The notes below the pieces were generated by a model. That model worked only from the letters and a program-made list of their open reading frames with translations. It was not told where the DNA came from and ran no database searches. From assembly GCA_900315105.1 (NCBI GenBank), contig OMXX01000018.1, positions 1-64,000 on the forward strand: 64,000 bases of DNA, read 5' to 3'. Positions 9,238 to 19,294 of the stretch are shown in pieces. Numbering within the stretch: the first letter of the stretch is position 1; each line of letters starts with the position of its first letter. A program made the position numbers and the translations under genes. The DNA comes from an uncultured Prevotellaceae bacterium (GTDB lineage Bacteria; Bacteroidota; Bacteroidia; Bacteroidales; Bacteroidaceae).

Positions 9238-9840
9238 TTAACGGGATTTTATCATTCGCCACATCCTTCTATCTGGATATGTAGTAAATTCATAATAATC
9301 TTGATATCCTAAAGAATGATAAAAGCCTATGGTCTTTTCGTTATTATAATAATCCGTAGTCAACGAGATCTTGCTATTATGTTTCGCCACATCCTCTTCT
9401 GTAGCCATCAGCAACTTCTTCCCTATTCCAGAGCCTTGGTTTCCCGGTTTCACTGCTATAGAATACAACTCTGCGTATTCGCCATTGTCTTCTACCGTAT
9501 TATCTTCTGCCTTTTTATCTAAGTTCTTTGCAAGACGAAGGACGGCTTTGGGTTGGGTAAATAACAGTTCTATTCCCATTAGCCCAAACCGGATTAAGTT
9601 TTTTTTTATCAGAGAAGCGTTAAAGCCATGACTATAGTAAGAGCTTGTTGCAAATCCCTTAATCTCTCCATCATCCTCCGCACATAATGTAATGGCATCA
9701 TTACATTTACACATACACTTGTAGTAGAGATTTAAGAATCTACTACCTAATGTGGTCAGGAAGAAATCCGGGAAAGCCTCTTCGTGGATTTTCACGATGG
9801 CTTCTACATCATTCAAAGTTGCTTTTCGTATTTTAATCAT
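9238..9840 (-). CDS. GNAT-family N-acetyltransferase
   Basis: 200 residues. The acetyl-CoA binding motif is visible as IAVKPGNQGSGIGKKLL (Q/R-x-x-G-x-G/A pattern), preceded by an N-terminal KATLNDVEAIVKIHEEAF that fits the GNAT fold. It overlaps the next glycosyltransferase by 4 nt. In a polysaccharide operon it probably acetylates an amino sugar, but the substrate is unknown. Confidence 0.8.
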   Translation of the reverse strand: MIKIRKATLNDVEAIVKIHEEAFPDFFLTTLGSRFLNLYYKCMCKCNDAITLCAEDDGEIKGFATSSYYSHGFNASLIKKNLIRFGLMGIELLFTQPKAVLRLAKNLDKKAEDNTVEDNGEYAELYSIAVKPGNQGSGIGKKLLMATEEDVAKHNSKISLTTDYYNNEKTIGFYHSLGYQDYYEFTTYPDRRMWRMIKSR

Positions 9841-11033
9841 AGTATATCCTCAATGACTTTAATCAGCCTGCACAAATTCTCTTTCTTCGAGAAGTGAGCC
9901 AGACCGTATGTCTGTGCTTTCTTGGCCTTGTCTTCCAAAGCTGTTTTCTCCAAGGCAGCAACCATCTTCATGGTCTCTGCCAGTTTCTCTACGTTCTCCG
10001 GTTCTATCACCCAGCCACAATCTGCCTCCATAATGGCATTGGCCGTGTCGCTGTCAGCATCCACACATCCGATGATAGGCTTTCCAGAGAACATATAAGC
10101 AGGTAATTTGGATGGAATGGAACTGCTGGCCGCACCTTTCTTGATAGGCAGTATCATCACATCAGCCTGTGCCTGGATTTCCGGAACCTTGCCGTTAGGT
10201 ACATCCCAGAATTCGATTTCCTCACATCCCAATGCTTTAGCCATCAGAGATTCTTTCATTGAGCCTGAGCCCGCAATCACTAACCTGGCACTCTCTAACT
10301 TGGCATGCATAAAGGCATCTATCAGCAAATCCACTCCTGCCACAGGACCAATATTGCCCATATACATAAAGGTGAAAGGATGTTTTAAACCATTCTCCAA
10401 CGCCTCATTCTGATAAACCAAGAACTCCTTTTCGTTCTGCCAGTTGATGACCACAGAAATCTTATTGGCATCAATGCCTCGCGTCTCCGCCAGATAGTTC
10501 CTCATCTTGTCAGATATTGCCACTACCTTGGTACAATTCCGAAGGATATACTTATCTATTGGCAGAATCAAAGCGTGAGCAATTCTACCGATAGCAGCAG
10601 GCATTTTGTTGGTCAAAGATTCGGGATAAACATCCTGCACGTGAATAACGCACGGTATCCCGTACTCCTTGGCTGCTTTCACTATTGCCTTTTGCGAAAA
10701 CATTGGCCAAGCATTCGCATAGATGCAAGAAAGCTCAGAATGATGTTCTTTGATATACTTTGAGCAAGCCTTCCCGAAACTCCAACTTTCTTTTATCCGC
10801 CCGTAGAATGAAGACTGAGGACAAACAAAAGAATCCGCGATAATCTCATCCTTCCCATATTCGATATTATTACCGAAATTAAATCCATTAGGACGTGTTG
10901 GCTTAGGGTGTAATACCTTTACACTATTACCCTTATTATGCAATCCCTGATATAGGTCATCAGATAGCCTAGCAGAAACTACCGGCTCTGGAGGAAATAC
11001 ACAAGAAATAATCAGGATATACTTATTTTCCAT
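9837..11033 (-). CDS. GT4-family glycosyltransferase, WbuB-like
   Basis: 398 residues with the two-Rossmann GT-B layout. N-terminal ISCVFPPEPVVSARLS, central HVQDVYPESL, and C-terminal YMGNIGPVAGVD and PSKLPAYMFSGKPIIG are characteristic of the WbuB/WcaI-like branch of GT4. WbuB transfers L-FucNAc in O-antigens whose clusters also carry fnlABC and wbuC, all present here. The L-FucNAc assignment is inference from that context. It overlaps the next upstream gene by 11 nt. Confidence 0.82.
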   Translation of the reverse strand: MENKYILIISCVFPPEPVVSARLSDDLYQGLHNKGNSVKVLHPKPTRPNGFNFGNNIEYGKDEIIADSFVCPQSSFYGRIKESWSFGKACSKYIKEHHSELSCIYANAWPMFSQKAIVKAAKEYGIPCVIHVQDVYPESLTNKMPAAIGRIAHALILPIDKYILRNCTKVVAISDKMRNYLAETRGIDANKISVVINWQNEKEFLVYQNEALENGLKHPFTFMYMGNIGPVAGVDLLIDAFMHAKLESARLVIAGSGSMKESLMAKALGCEEIEFWDVPNGKVPEIQAQADVMILPIKKGAASSSIPSKLPAYMFSGKPIIGCVDADSDTANAIMEADCGWVIEPENVEKLAETMKMVAALEKTALEDKAKKAQTYGLAHFSKKENLCRLIKVIEDIL

Positions 11034-12096
11034 AGTTGCCTAGTAATTCTTCATATAGTGCTCTATACTGCAAATATGCGTTATCCCACGTAAAGCGCTT
11101 TGAGTTTTCCAAGCCATTTGTCACCACTTGACTTCTCGTACTCTCATCTTCCAGCAGTCTTAACTTACTCATAAGTTCCTCTTTTGTCAAGTCATTCATT
11201 AACAAAGGTGTGTCCCCTATGATTTCTGGTATTGAGGATGTATTCAGCGCTATCACGGGACATCCAGCACATTGTGCTTCAAGCACAGGTATTCCAAAAC
11301 CTTCGTATGAAGAGGGATACACTAAACACTTTACTGAATTATACACTCGGTTCAATTCTTCATTAGTGAGTCCGGACATAACTTTGTACCTTACTTCGCC
11401 AAGTGTGCTGTTATAGAAAAGCTTTTCTTCGTCTGTCATAGGTTTGCCGCAAAACAGCACCTTATAGTCCGTGTCCTTGATGGCCTCTGCGAACCAGTGT
11501 CCATTCTTATAAGCTACACGTTCCCCGACAAACAGCAAATAATCCTTTAATGAAGCATCCTTACTTTCAATCACTTGATAATCTTCTGAAACTCCATTAT
11601 AGATGACATTCACCTTATTTTCATCCACATCCGGCAAAAATTTTAGCAAATCACGCTTGGTATTTTCACTGATACAAACCACGACATCTGCATTTCTGAT
11701 GGCGCGGTTCCGCTGCCAAAGATGGAGGAAGGCACCACGACGTTTCCCCTTATAGAAGTAGTCGTAGGTGAAGTCATGGACGGTAGTTACATTGATAGCA
11801 TTCTTGCTGGGGCAGGTACGAAAATAAGAAGAATGGAAGATAAAATGTTCTTGACTCTTCACTCTTGGATTACAATATCTCTCCAAGGTAAACCACCTGA
11901 GCGATGGAGGAATTATTACGCCCTTAGACAAATCCAACTTCTGCCTGAAAACATTATTAGCATCAGTAGGATGTTCTATGAAAGACAGGTTATAACATCC
12001 CGCCTTAATAAAACGGGAAAGCAGTTCCTGCCAGACTACGGATATGCCCCCGGCGCGTTGCAGAGAGAATACTATGTTATCGAATACAATGTTCAT
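11023..12096 (-). CDS. GT4-family glycosyltransferase
   Basis: 357 residues, GT-B fold. The retaining GT4 E-x7-E motif region is clear in YPSSYEGFGIPVLEAQCAGCPVIA, and VHDFTYDYFYKGKR plus NVIYNGVSEDY are typical of mannosyltransferase-like members. Acts at the inner membrane on lipid-linked intermediates. Donor unknown; GDP-mannose, GDP-fucose or GDP-heptose are all made by this operon. Confidence 0.85.
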   Translation of the reverse strand: MNIVFDNIVFSLQRAGGISVVWQELLSRFIKAGCYNLSFIEHPTDANNVFRQKLDLSKGVIIPPSLRWFTLERYCNPRVKSQEHFIFHSSYFRTCPSKNAINVTTVHDFTYDYFYKGKRRGAFLHLWQRNRAIRNADVVVCISENTKRDLLKFLPDVDENKVNVIYNGVSEDYQVIESKDASLKDYLLFVGERVAYKNGHWFAEAIKDTDYKVLFCGKPMTDEEKLFYNSTLGEVRYKVMSGLTNEELNRVYNSVKCLVYPSSYEGFGIPVLEAQCAGCPVIALNTSSIPEIIGDTPLLMNDLTKEELMSKLRLLEDESTRSQVVTNGLENSKRFTWDNAYLQYRALYEELLGNYGK

Positions 12097-12098
12097 AA

Positions 12099-13193
12099 CT
12101 AATTCCGAATCAGTTTCTTAATTGCAGATATTGGATCTGTTGTAACTTCATACTCACACCTCTTTCTTTTTTGGCTATTAACCATTAATTTGTATTCATT
12201 CTCTGACATGGTAGAAGATTTCCTAATAGCCTCTGATAGACTATCAACATTCCCCGACTCAAATATAAAGCCATTCTCGCCGTCGGTAACAAAAGATTTA
12301 AAAACAAGAATATCTGATGCAATTACAGGGATTCCATAATTAAGGGCTATTAACATGGGACCTGATTGTGTCGCATCAATATACGGCAATACCAAGAAAT
12401 TCGCATCTTCAAAATACCCCAGTACCTCTTCATCTTTAATGAATCTTATATCACAAGTGATATTATTACTACTATTGGCACGCTCAATTATAGTGCTACA
12501 GTCATATGTGGGTTTTCCTGCTATAACAAATCTACATTTTGAACTATCAAATCGCAATGCGGCTTCCACAAAAAGGTCTATGCGCTTATATTCTTGTATT
12601 GCGCCAAAAAACAAATAATTAATTTCATCATGTTCTTTCCTTTCATACATGCCAAAATCTTTCAGTGGCATGTTACAGATCGCTGTTTCTTTTGATTTGA
12701 AATCCTTCTCAAAATTACGTTGCTGTATTTCTGAATAAAAAAGGAATCTCTTATATTTCTTACAAAACTCGTATTTTAATCTAGCATATAAACTTTCAAT
12801 CGTATTCGACAGACTGTTTCCAAAGAAATGAGGAGTATAATCATGATAACTAATTATTGTCCTTTCTTTTGGTAGATACCAATACATAAGGATTTGGAAA
12901 AAAGGATTTGAACCAGGAATAAACCAGAACAAATCTTTGCTTCTATTTGCATTCTTTTTTATAGCCAATAATGCCTTAAACGCAATCAATATACTCCTTA
13001 TATCTCTATCTCTGAATTTCTGAACGATTTCGGTAAAATAACCATTCCCATAATGTTTTTTATTCTCATATTTTTTATCCTTTGACGGTGAGATGACAAT
13101 CACATTCATTATGTACTCCTCTGCCAGCAATGGGAGAATTGTCTTGTCTGTATCCCACCACGAATCATATGTTATATAATTAATTGTACGCAT
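12099..13193 (-). CDS. GT4-like glycosyltransferase
   Basis: 364 residues. GAIQEYKRIDLFVEA in the middle and VLPYIDATQSGPMLIALNYGIPVIAS near the C-terminus match the GT4 acceptor/donor domain, with the usual first Glu position replaced (ATQSG instead of EGFG), as in a GT4 sub-branch. It lies 2 nt before the next gene and immediately after wzy in transcription order. Donor unknown. Confidence 0.78.
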   Translation of the reverse strand: MRTINYITYDSWWDTDKTILPLLAEEYIMNVIVISPSKDKKYENKKHYGNGYFTEIVQKFRDRDIRSILIAFKALLAIKKNANRSKDLFWFIPGSNPFFQILMYWYLPKERTIISYHDYTPHFFGNSLSNTIESLYARLKYEFCKKYKRFLFYSEIQQRNFEKDFKSKETAICNMPLKDFGMYERKEHDEINYLFFGAIQEYKRIDLFVEAALRFDSSKCRFVIAGKPTYDCSTIIERANSSNNITCDIRFIKDEEVLGYFEDANFLVLPYIDATQSGPMLIALNYGIPVIASDILVFKSFVTDGENGFIFESGNVDSLSEAIRKSSTMSENEYKLMVNSQKRKRCEYEVTTDPISAIKKLIRN

Positions 13194-14477
13194 TTAGACA
13201 ACACTTTTATTATGTATATTTTTTTTGTGACGCTTATTATAAAGAATGAACAACATTACTATTTCATAAACTAGTAAATCCTTCAAATACATTGAATAAG
13301 CAGAAACAGTACCCGCTCTGGCAAGTACCGAAGCCAAATAGACACTTACATATAAAAACAAAAAGAACTCTTCTTTATAACGCACTAATCTGTAAGTAAT
13401 CCCCACAAATAAGCCCAAAATAATTGCATGGAATATATACATCCACTTACCGAATATAAAAATACTTTCGTTTACAATTCCAGGCAATGCAACGCTAAAA
13501 CCCATCTCACCTCGGTATATTCCGTACAATCTTTCAGTAAATATAGCATTAAAGAAATAGTCTTTTGACTGGTCTTTTAAAAAACCTGGTAAAGGCAGTG
13601 TTATAAGCCACTGGAAATAGTCCCCTAAAAGGTCGGTGTTTTCCGGCATCTTCTCCATAACCGTAAAATGCGAAGGATAAGATGTTTCCTGAAATGCTAG
13701 CAATCCAATGGCATCACTCGCTGAAATATTTATTTCATGCCCTAATCTAATGAAGGTATAAAATGACAAACCGACCAATAAGACCGGCAGTCCGATGAAC
13801 ACAGAATACCTTATTTTTTTTCGTAATTTAGGGTTGTAATAATACACTGCGATGACATATATAATGAGATAAGCCATCACTGTACTTCTTGCCAAATAGG
13901 CGGATCCGGCATAATTTATATAGAACGGCAAAAAAAGCAGTACAAACAATTTCAGAGCTTTATTTCTGTACTTATATAAACTAACAAAATAGAAGATAAA
14001 AAAAATGTGGCTCAAATAGTACAAGATACCACCACCTCCACCACTTGTTCCTTCACCGACGGCACCTAGCAAATCAGGGGATGGTGGAGAAATCAAATTT
14101 AACAACTTCCCTTTTGAAGCCAGTGATGCTAACTCAATAAGGAAATATACAATAATAAATAAATCAGCATGCTTAATAATGCCTGATGTATGTGCAGAAT
14201 GTACACCTTCAATCGTGGCATATTTTTTCCTTCCCATTGATAAGAACACAGTATAGGAAAAGGCAAACATCCATAATACATAAAAGATAAGATAATCCTT
14301 CCTACAACCTTCCCATGCCACCCCTACTCCTGAATAAATGAAGAAAAAGGCGACAAAAGGTAGTACATATAATTTCTCTCTTAACGTTCTCCTCATCACC
14401 CAAAAAAAAGGCAAAATAGTCAAGAGTCCAGCCAAAAGAAAGTAACCCCAGCTAAAATGTTCAACTTCTAAATTCAT
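13194..14477 (-). CDS. wzy: Wzy-like oligosaccharide repeat-unit polymerase
   Basis: 427 residues, strongly hydrophobic, with about ten to eleven predicted membrane segments and a large central periplasmic loop (about residues 240-330, including LGHEIN and a YFQWLITLPLPGF segment) as in O-antigen polymerases. Sequence is poorly conserved in this class, so the call rests on topology and position between glycosyltransferases and wzx. It would join undecaprenyl-linked repeat units in the periplasm, with chain length set by the Wzz gene at 49.3 kb. Confidence 0.75.
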   Translation of the reverse strand: MNLEVEHFSWGYFLLAGLLTILPFFWVMRRTLREKLYVLPFVAFFFIYSGVGVAWEGCRKDYLIFYVLWMFAFSYTVFLSMGRKKYATIEGVHSAHTSGIIKHADLFIIVYFLIELASLASKGKLLNLISPPSPDLLGAVGEGTSGGGGGILYYLSHIFFIFYFVSLYKYRNKALKLFVLLFLPFYINYAGSAYLARSTVMAYLIIYVIAVYYYNPKLRKKIRYSVFIGLPVLLVGLSFYTFIRLGHEINISASDAIGLLAFQETSYPSHFTVMEKMPENTDLLGDYFQWLITLPLPGFLKDQSKDYFFNAIFTERLYGIYRGEMGFSVALPGIVNESIFIFGKWMYIFHAIILGLFVGITYRLVRYKEEFFLFLYVSVYLASVLARAGTVSAYSMYLKDLLVYEIVMLFILYNKRHKKNIHNKSVV

Positions 14478-15634
14478 TAGATATTGCTTATTATTTGATT
14501 TACTTCTTCCGCAATCACATTTGGGGCAAACTGGTTGCCATACTTTGAGTCAAACTTACTACTAACCTTGTCGGTATCTGAAACAAAGTTGTTCAACGCA
14601 CAAACCATTTCATCAATAGTATCAAAATCACAAACGACATGACCGGATTCTTTTAATGAATCATAGGATGGCGTATTCTTTGCTGCAAAACCAAAAATAG
14701 GTTTCTTATATTGATAATATTCGCAAAGTTTTGAAGGGAAACATGTATTCCTAGAGTCCATCGGATCAATCAGAATAAAACCATCTGCATTCATCATAAA
14801 TGAAATGAGAGCATCTCCGTATAATGGACTATGATGCTTAATAACATCTTGATTTCCCGATGTGACAATTTTTTCATAGTTTAAGCAGTACGTTCCTAAA
14901 ACGACTATTTCCAACTCGTCTTTTAAATTCGGTCTTTGATGTTTGAGACGCGACACTGCTTCGTTCAGTTCATCTATCCTACGCTCACCGTAAATATTAC
15001 CGCTATGGACAAGTCTTTTAATACCATCATTGTTTATTGTTTGGTTTTGCTTCAATCTACCTGGAATGTCAAAACTTCCACAAAGATTTATTAATTTAGT
15101 ATACGAATGAGGATATCTATTCTGGAAAAGTGTTAGTAGTTTCTTGTTGTTAACAATAACCGCTGATGAATCCTCAACAACTTCCTTTTCTATTTTGCTC
15201 CTGAGATTCTTTCCAATGTTACTCTGGCTCATAAAGATATTATCATAGAAAGGATCGTAAAGAATGGAGACTATTTTATTATGATATTTTTTCCAAGAAT
15301 TGTACTGAAAATATCGCGTAGGATATGGGCCGTAAATCATAATAACCGCATCATAACATCCTATTTTATCTTTCATCTGTCGGAATGCCCTCTGACACCA
15401 CAAATACGCATCTAAACTAAACACCGAAATCAAAAACGGAAATAATTTATATAGAAAACGGTCAATCAGATATATATCCGGAGACCATACTCCCTCATCG
15501 CCTCGTTTCTGTGCACGCTGTAATATGTCAATATCATAATAATCCTTCAGCGCACCAATCAACCTATGATTCTGTACACTGTCCGCCACATTTGGCTTCG
15601 CGTGATTATATGACACAAATAATATCTTCTTCAC
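14477..15634 (-). CDS. Glycosyltransferase (GT4-like)
   Basis: 385 residues. N-terminal FVSYNHAKPN, a central RLVHSGNIYGERRIDEL block and a C-terminal PSKLCEYYQYKKPIFGF block match GT-B glycosyltransferases. It overlaps wzy by one base. Acceptor and donor cannot be read from sequence. Confidence 0.75.
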   Translation of the reverse strand: MKKILFVSYNHAKPNVADSVQNHRLIGALKDYYDIDILQRAQKRGDEGVWSPDIYLIDRFLYKLFPFLISVFSLDAYLWCQRAFRQMKDKIGCYDAVIMIYGPYPTRYFQYNSWKKYHNKIVSILYDPFYDNIFMSQSNIGKNLRSKIEKEVVEDSSAVIVNNKKLLTLFQNRYPHSYTKLINLCGSFDIPGRLKQNQTINNDGIKRLVHSGNIYGERRIDELNEAVSRLKHQRPNLKDELEIVVLGTYCLNYEKIVTSGNQDVIKHHSPLYGDALISFMMNADGFILIDPMDSRNTCFPSKLCEYYQYKKPIFGFAAKNTPSYDSLKESGHVVCDFDTIDEMVCALNNFVSDTDKVSSKFDSKYGNQFAPNVIAEEVNQIISNI

Positions 15635-15640
15635 GTTCTT

Positions 15641-16648
15641 CTATTTAAGATTTTTCAGTTCCTTTACCTTAAAACCCAGCACCAATTTCAAGTAACTATT
15701 TTTCTTCAGTACCCTTACCAGCAGGATAACACAATAAATGATAATGACTGATGTTATGGGAGCGATAACATATCCTGAGAGGTTTTCATTCAATGTAAAT
15801 AAATTATGACCTAATGACCTGTTGAGAAACGCCACCCCATACGCTATTGCAACAAGAGCAAAGCAATGGAAAATATAAATACTGAATGACTCTCTTCCCA
15901 CCTCCAAGACATAGCTCATTAGTTTTTCATTATTTTGCTCAAGGTAGTTGTAGAACACATCACACAGCCACTTAATCGACATCATGCCGACAAAAGCTAT
16001 TGTCATACGAAAAGCAACTTTCAACAACAAAGCGCCCCCCCCAGAGGGTAAATAGCTGCCCGCATTCCATATATTGTACTGTGTGTCCCAAAAGCATAAA
16101 CAGACTGAAAATGCCAGAATGATTGGCACCAATATCTTAGGTTTCTTGGTTATGTTCCAAATATTTGGAAAGGAATAACCCATCACGAAAAAGGGATACA
16201 AGTATGACAAATTATCCAAATCATAGTCAACGAAATAGAAGACTAATGAAAAGGCAAACAATATCGCAATACGAAACTTATAATCCTTAATTAGGAAATG
16301 AAATAGCAGGACAATAGAACAACTAATAAAGACCGCATTGAGGAAATAATACTCGTCGATGCTATGGAACCGTGATAAAACAAGTGACCATAAGATCGAT
16401 GGAAATAATATGGTTGTTACTTTATCCAGAAATAGATTTCTTGCTGAGTATTTCTCACAACTCTTTCTAAAGAATAATCCCGAAATTGCCATAAACATTG
16501 GCATATCGTATGTCCTGAAGAAAGTATGGATTGGTATACTGAGAGTGTTGCAACTCATACTGTTGATAACATGCCCCCATACCACACCAAGCATTAATAT
16601 TGCCTTATAAAAGTCGAACCTGCCGTCGCGCGGCTTAGTACTATTCAT
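15641..16648 (-). CDS. Membrane acyltransferase, Acyltransferase_3 family (OafA/NodX-like)
   Basis: 335 residues, about ten membrane segments. The N-terminal DFYKAILMLGVVWGHV carries the conserved His, followed by MPMFMAISGLFFRK with the family's hydrophobic-Ser-Gly-x-Phe signature. Members transfer acetyl or other acyl groups to sugars across the inner membrane. It overlaps the CDP-glycerol-type transferase gene by 8 nt. It probably O-acetylates the repeat unit. Confidence 0.85.
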   Translation of the reverse strand: MNSTKPRDGRFDFYKAILMLGVVWGHVINSMSCNTLSIPIHTFFRTYDMPMFMAISGLFFRKSCEKYSARNLFLDKVTTILFPSILWSLVLSRFHSIDEYYFLNAVFISCSIVLLFHFLIKDYKFRIAILFAFSLVFYFVDYDLDNLSYLYPFFVMGYSFPNIWNITKKPKILVPIILAFSVCLCFWDTQYNIWNAGSYLPSGGGALLLKVAFRMTIAFVGMMSIKWLCDVFYNYLEQNNEKLMSYVLEVGRESFSIYIFHCFALVAIAYGVAFLNRSLGHNLFTLNENLSGYVIAPITSVIIIYCVILLVRVLKKNSYLKLVLGFKVKELKNLK

Positions 16649-17834
16649 ATTGTTTTATTATATAGTTATATACTCGTTGAGCTGAATTACCGTCCTTGTA
16701 TTTGTGGAACAAGTCCATAGTCTCATCCTTGGGTCTCATATTATCATAATCTTTCGCACATTTTTGTACAAAAGTAAAGAGATCATCCTCATTATTGAAC
16801 ATATTTATTCCAGGATACTTATACATATCCTCAAATATACCCTGATCTTTTAAAGCAAAGTCATCATAGATATAATGAGCGACAGGACGTCGAAGAACCA
16901 TAAACTCCAACCACGCACTGCTATAATCGGAAATAAGGACATCCGCATTCCCCATAACAATAAGAGGATCTAACCCACATTTGGTAATATCAATAACCAC
17001 GTCGTTATGTAAAGTCCCCCTATTTTTATCGTATACATCATAAGTAAGCATCGTCGGATGTTGTTTTACCAATATAACAACATTGTGTTCTCTTAACCAT
17101 TTAATCTTTGCGATATCTTTTGAAAAAAGCATGGGAGACAAATTACCTTTTCCAAACATTCTATGAGTCGGCATATATACCACCTTCAGTTTTCCTTTAT
17201 AAGGGTCAAAGTATGGAACTGTCTTTTTCTTTTCATTGAACATGATGTCTGCTCTTGGTGAACCTAACACCACATTCTTCACCGAGGAAGGAAGACAGCT
17301 CTTGGCCTGCTCTATAACAAAATCTGATGTATAGAAATGCAAATCAGTCTCTTCTTCCCAAAAGCCATCTATAAGGTAATGACCAAGCCAATCCTTAAAA
17401 CTAAACTTTCTCCATCCTATTCCATATAAGTCGTAATAGTAGCCCAAGGTGGCTGCACATCTTGAAGCCTTTGCAGATGGGCCATGTCCTAAGTACACAT
17501 GAAGACGGTTTCTTTTATGGTATGAAAAGCAAATATCTCTGGCGGAATGGGTCGTAAAAACAACATCTGCTTTTGCTATTTCTATCATTCCTCGAACAGA
17601 AGTATTCATATAACAACGGATACCATTTTTCTTACATTCCCTAAATACTTCTTTGCTCTGCGTAATCCATGAACACCTAATTGATGAATCATTCTTTGAC
17701 ACATATTCCATTATTGTACTGGAGCCATCACCATAAGTGTGTCCCATATTACTACCAAACACCCAGTGTTTCTTCTTTGTCTTTATAACTGACGAAATTG
17801 CGCGTGCAATAGCGCCATATACAAAATACATCAT
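16641..17834 (-). CDS. CDP-glycerol:glycerophosphotransferase-family protein (TagB/TagF-like)
   Basis: 397 residues. The C-terminal VLISDYSSAWLEFMVLRRP and VVYMPTHRM motifs are those of PF04464 enzymes, which move glycerol-phosphate, ribitol-phosphate or similar polyol-phosphates from CDP donors. It implies a phosphodiester-linked substituent in this polysaccharide. No CDP-glycerol synthase is seen, but the nucleotidyltransferase domain of the fusion at 20.3-22.7 kb could supply the activated donor; this link is inference. N-terminal residues about 1-15 are hydrophobic. Confidence 0.88.
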   Translation of the reverse strand: MMYFVYGAIARAISSVIKTKKKHWVFGSNMGHTYGDGSSTIMEYVSKNDSSIRCSWITQSKEVFRECKKNGIRCYMNTSVRGMIEIAKADVVFTTHSARDICFSYHKRNRLHVYLGHGPSAKASRCAATLGYYYDLYGIGWRKFSFKDWLGHYLIDGFWEEETDLHFYTSDFVIEQAKSCLPSSVKNVVLGSPRADIMFNEKKKTVPYFDPYKGKLKVVYMPTHRMFGKGNLSPMLFSKDIAKIKWLREHNVVILVKQHPTMLTYDVYDKNRGTLHNDVVIDITKCGLDPLIVMGNADVLISDYSSAWLEFMVLRRPVAHYIYDDFALKDQGIFEDMYKYPGINMFNNEDDLFTFVQKCAKDYDNMRPKDETMDLFHKYKDGNSAQRVYNYIIKQYE

Positions 17835-17856
17835 AACAGTCCTTGTTCGTGATTAT

Positions 17857-19278
17857 TTAAAATTCATTATTTTTATGTCGTATGGACAATACATAACTTT
17901 TTACATTATCCTTTAAATCCCTGTTTATCACATACAATACAAGTATAGAGACACATGAGATGATTATAAAAATGGTTCTTGAACAAAACACAGCACTTAA
18001 AGAAAGTATAATGCCTACTATGACCATAAACATGTATTTTCCTTTTTCAACCAACGTGACATACTTACTTGAATAGTACAGTCTTGATAGAACCATAGCA
18101 ACGTATGATATGACAACAGCAAGCACGGCACCTAATATGCCCATCTTTGGAATTAAGAGTAGATTAAAAGCAATCGCCGTTACTCCTCCCCAAATACTAG
18201 AATAAAGAATAGATTTACTTTTTCTTATCGCGGAGAAAACTGAGCCCAATAAAGTTGAGAAAGAAGAAATAACCGCCCCCAACGTTAGCAGTGGTATATA
18301 TTTCCATGCTTCGTAATATTCCTCCGTTGTAAATACCTTAACAAACACTTCAGACAATAACGAGATGATAATGAAAACGACAAAATTCAGTGCGGTTATC
18401 ACTCTAAAGATATTATTGAAAAACGACAGGAATCCTTCCTTCTTATATTCCTCTATAACAGATATTTGCCAAGATGTAGAAAACACTGTAAATACCATAA
18501 TTAGTATACTGGGGAACTTTTGGGCAACCGCTAAAATTCCGATGTCATGCAGCCCACTATTCGTCTCCATAATGGGTCTGTTCAATGCTGATACTAACCA
18601 CCACATAATACCATTAGGAATCAAAGGTATCGAGTATTTCAACATCTCCTTGAGCTTAGTGGTATCAATGCTTTTTATTGATAGGTATTTATATCCTTTG
18701 GAAAAAAACAAGGAATAAACAGCGGCAACGGCACTGGACAGTATCATCGCATAGATATATCCTTTAACAGAATATGCCGGTATAAGTAAGATTGAAAACA
18801 AAGCCAAAAAAACAGTATTCACAATTCCAGTGGAGCCATATACAAACATTTTGTCTATGCTACGAGTGAACTGCTGTGTAAGTTGCTGCAATATGGCGAC
18901 GATAACCATCCAGTATATAAACCATATATTATTGAAGAAACTGTTATTAACGTTTGGAAATGCCAAGCTTAGAGTGTAGAAGATGATGGCTGTTAGTACC
19001 ATCATAAATATAGCAAATAAGAATCCAGATGAAAAGTATTCTCTTTTATTTTCCTCGCTTTCATCTTTAGGGAATATAAAAATCGAATCGCTAATACAGC
19101 ACGAAACAATGTATGTTAATAATGAGACATACGTGTTCAAAATATCTGTTAAGCCATAATCAGAAACCGACAGCCATCTAGTATATAAAGGGAGCATCAG
19201 GAAACCAATTAGCTTGGCTCCAAAATTCCCCACAAAAACAATAATAGTATTTTTCCCTAAACGACTATATTTTCCCAT
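17857..19278 (-). CDS. wzx: Wzx-type polysaccharide flippase
   Basis: 473 residues from the ATG at 19278 (MGKYSRLGKNTIIVF); a longer frame to 19311 overlaps the lipoprotein gene more and lacks support. About twelve to fourteen membrane helices. The N-terminal GNFGAKLIGFLMLPLYTRWLS is typical of the MOP-superfamily Wzx/RfbX group. It flips undecaprenyl-linked repeat units to the periplasm for Wzy. Confidence 0.9.
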   Translation of the reverse strand: MGKYSRLGKNTIIVFVGNFGAKLIGFLMLPLYTRWLSVSDYGLTDILNTYVSLLTYIVSCCISDSIFIFPKDESEENKREYFSSGFLFAIFMMVLTAIIFYTLSLAFPNVNNSFFNNIWFIYWMVIVAILQQLTQQFTRSIDKMFVYGSTGIVNTVFLALFSILLIPAYSVKGYIYAMILSSAVAAVYSLFFSKGYKYLSIKSIDTTKLKEMLKYSIPLIPNGIMWWLVSALNRPIMETNSGLHDIGILAVAQKFPSILIMVFTVFSTSWQISVIEEYKKEGFLSFFNNIFRVITALNFVVFIIISLLSEVFVKVFTTEEYYEAWKYIPLLTLGAVISSFSTLLGSVFSAIRKSKSILYSSIWGGVTAIAFNLLLIPKMGILGAVLAVVISYVAMVLSRLYYSSKYVTLVEKGKYMFMVIVGIILSLSAVFCSRTIFIIISCVSILVLYVINRDLKDNVKSYVLSIRHKNNEF

Positions 19279-19294
19279 ATAATTTAAGCACTCT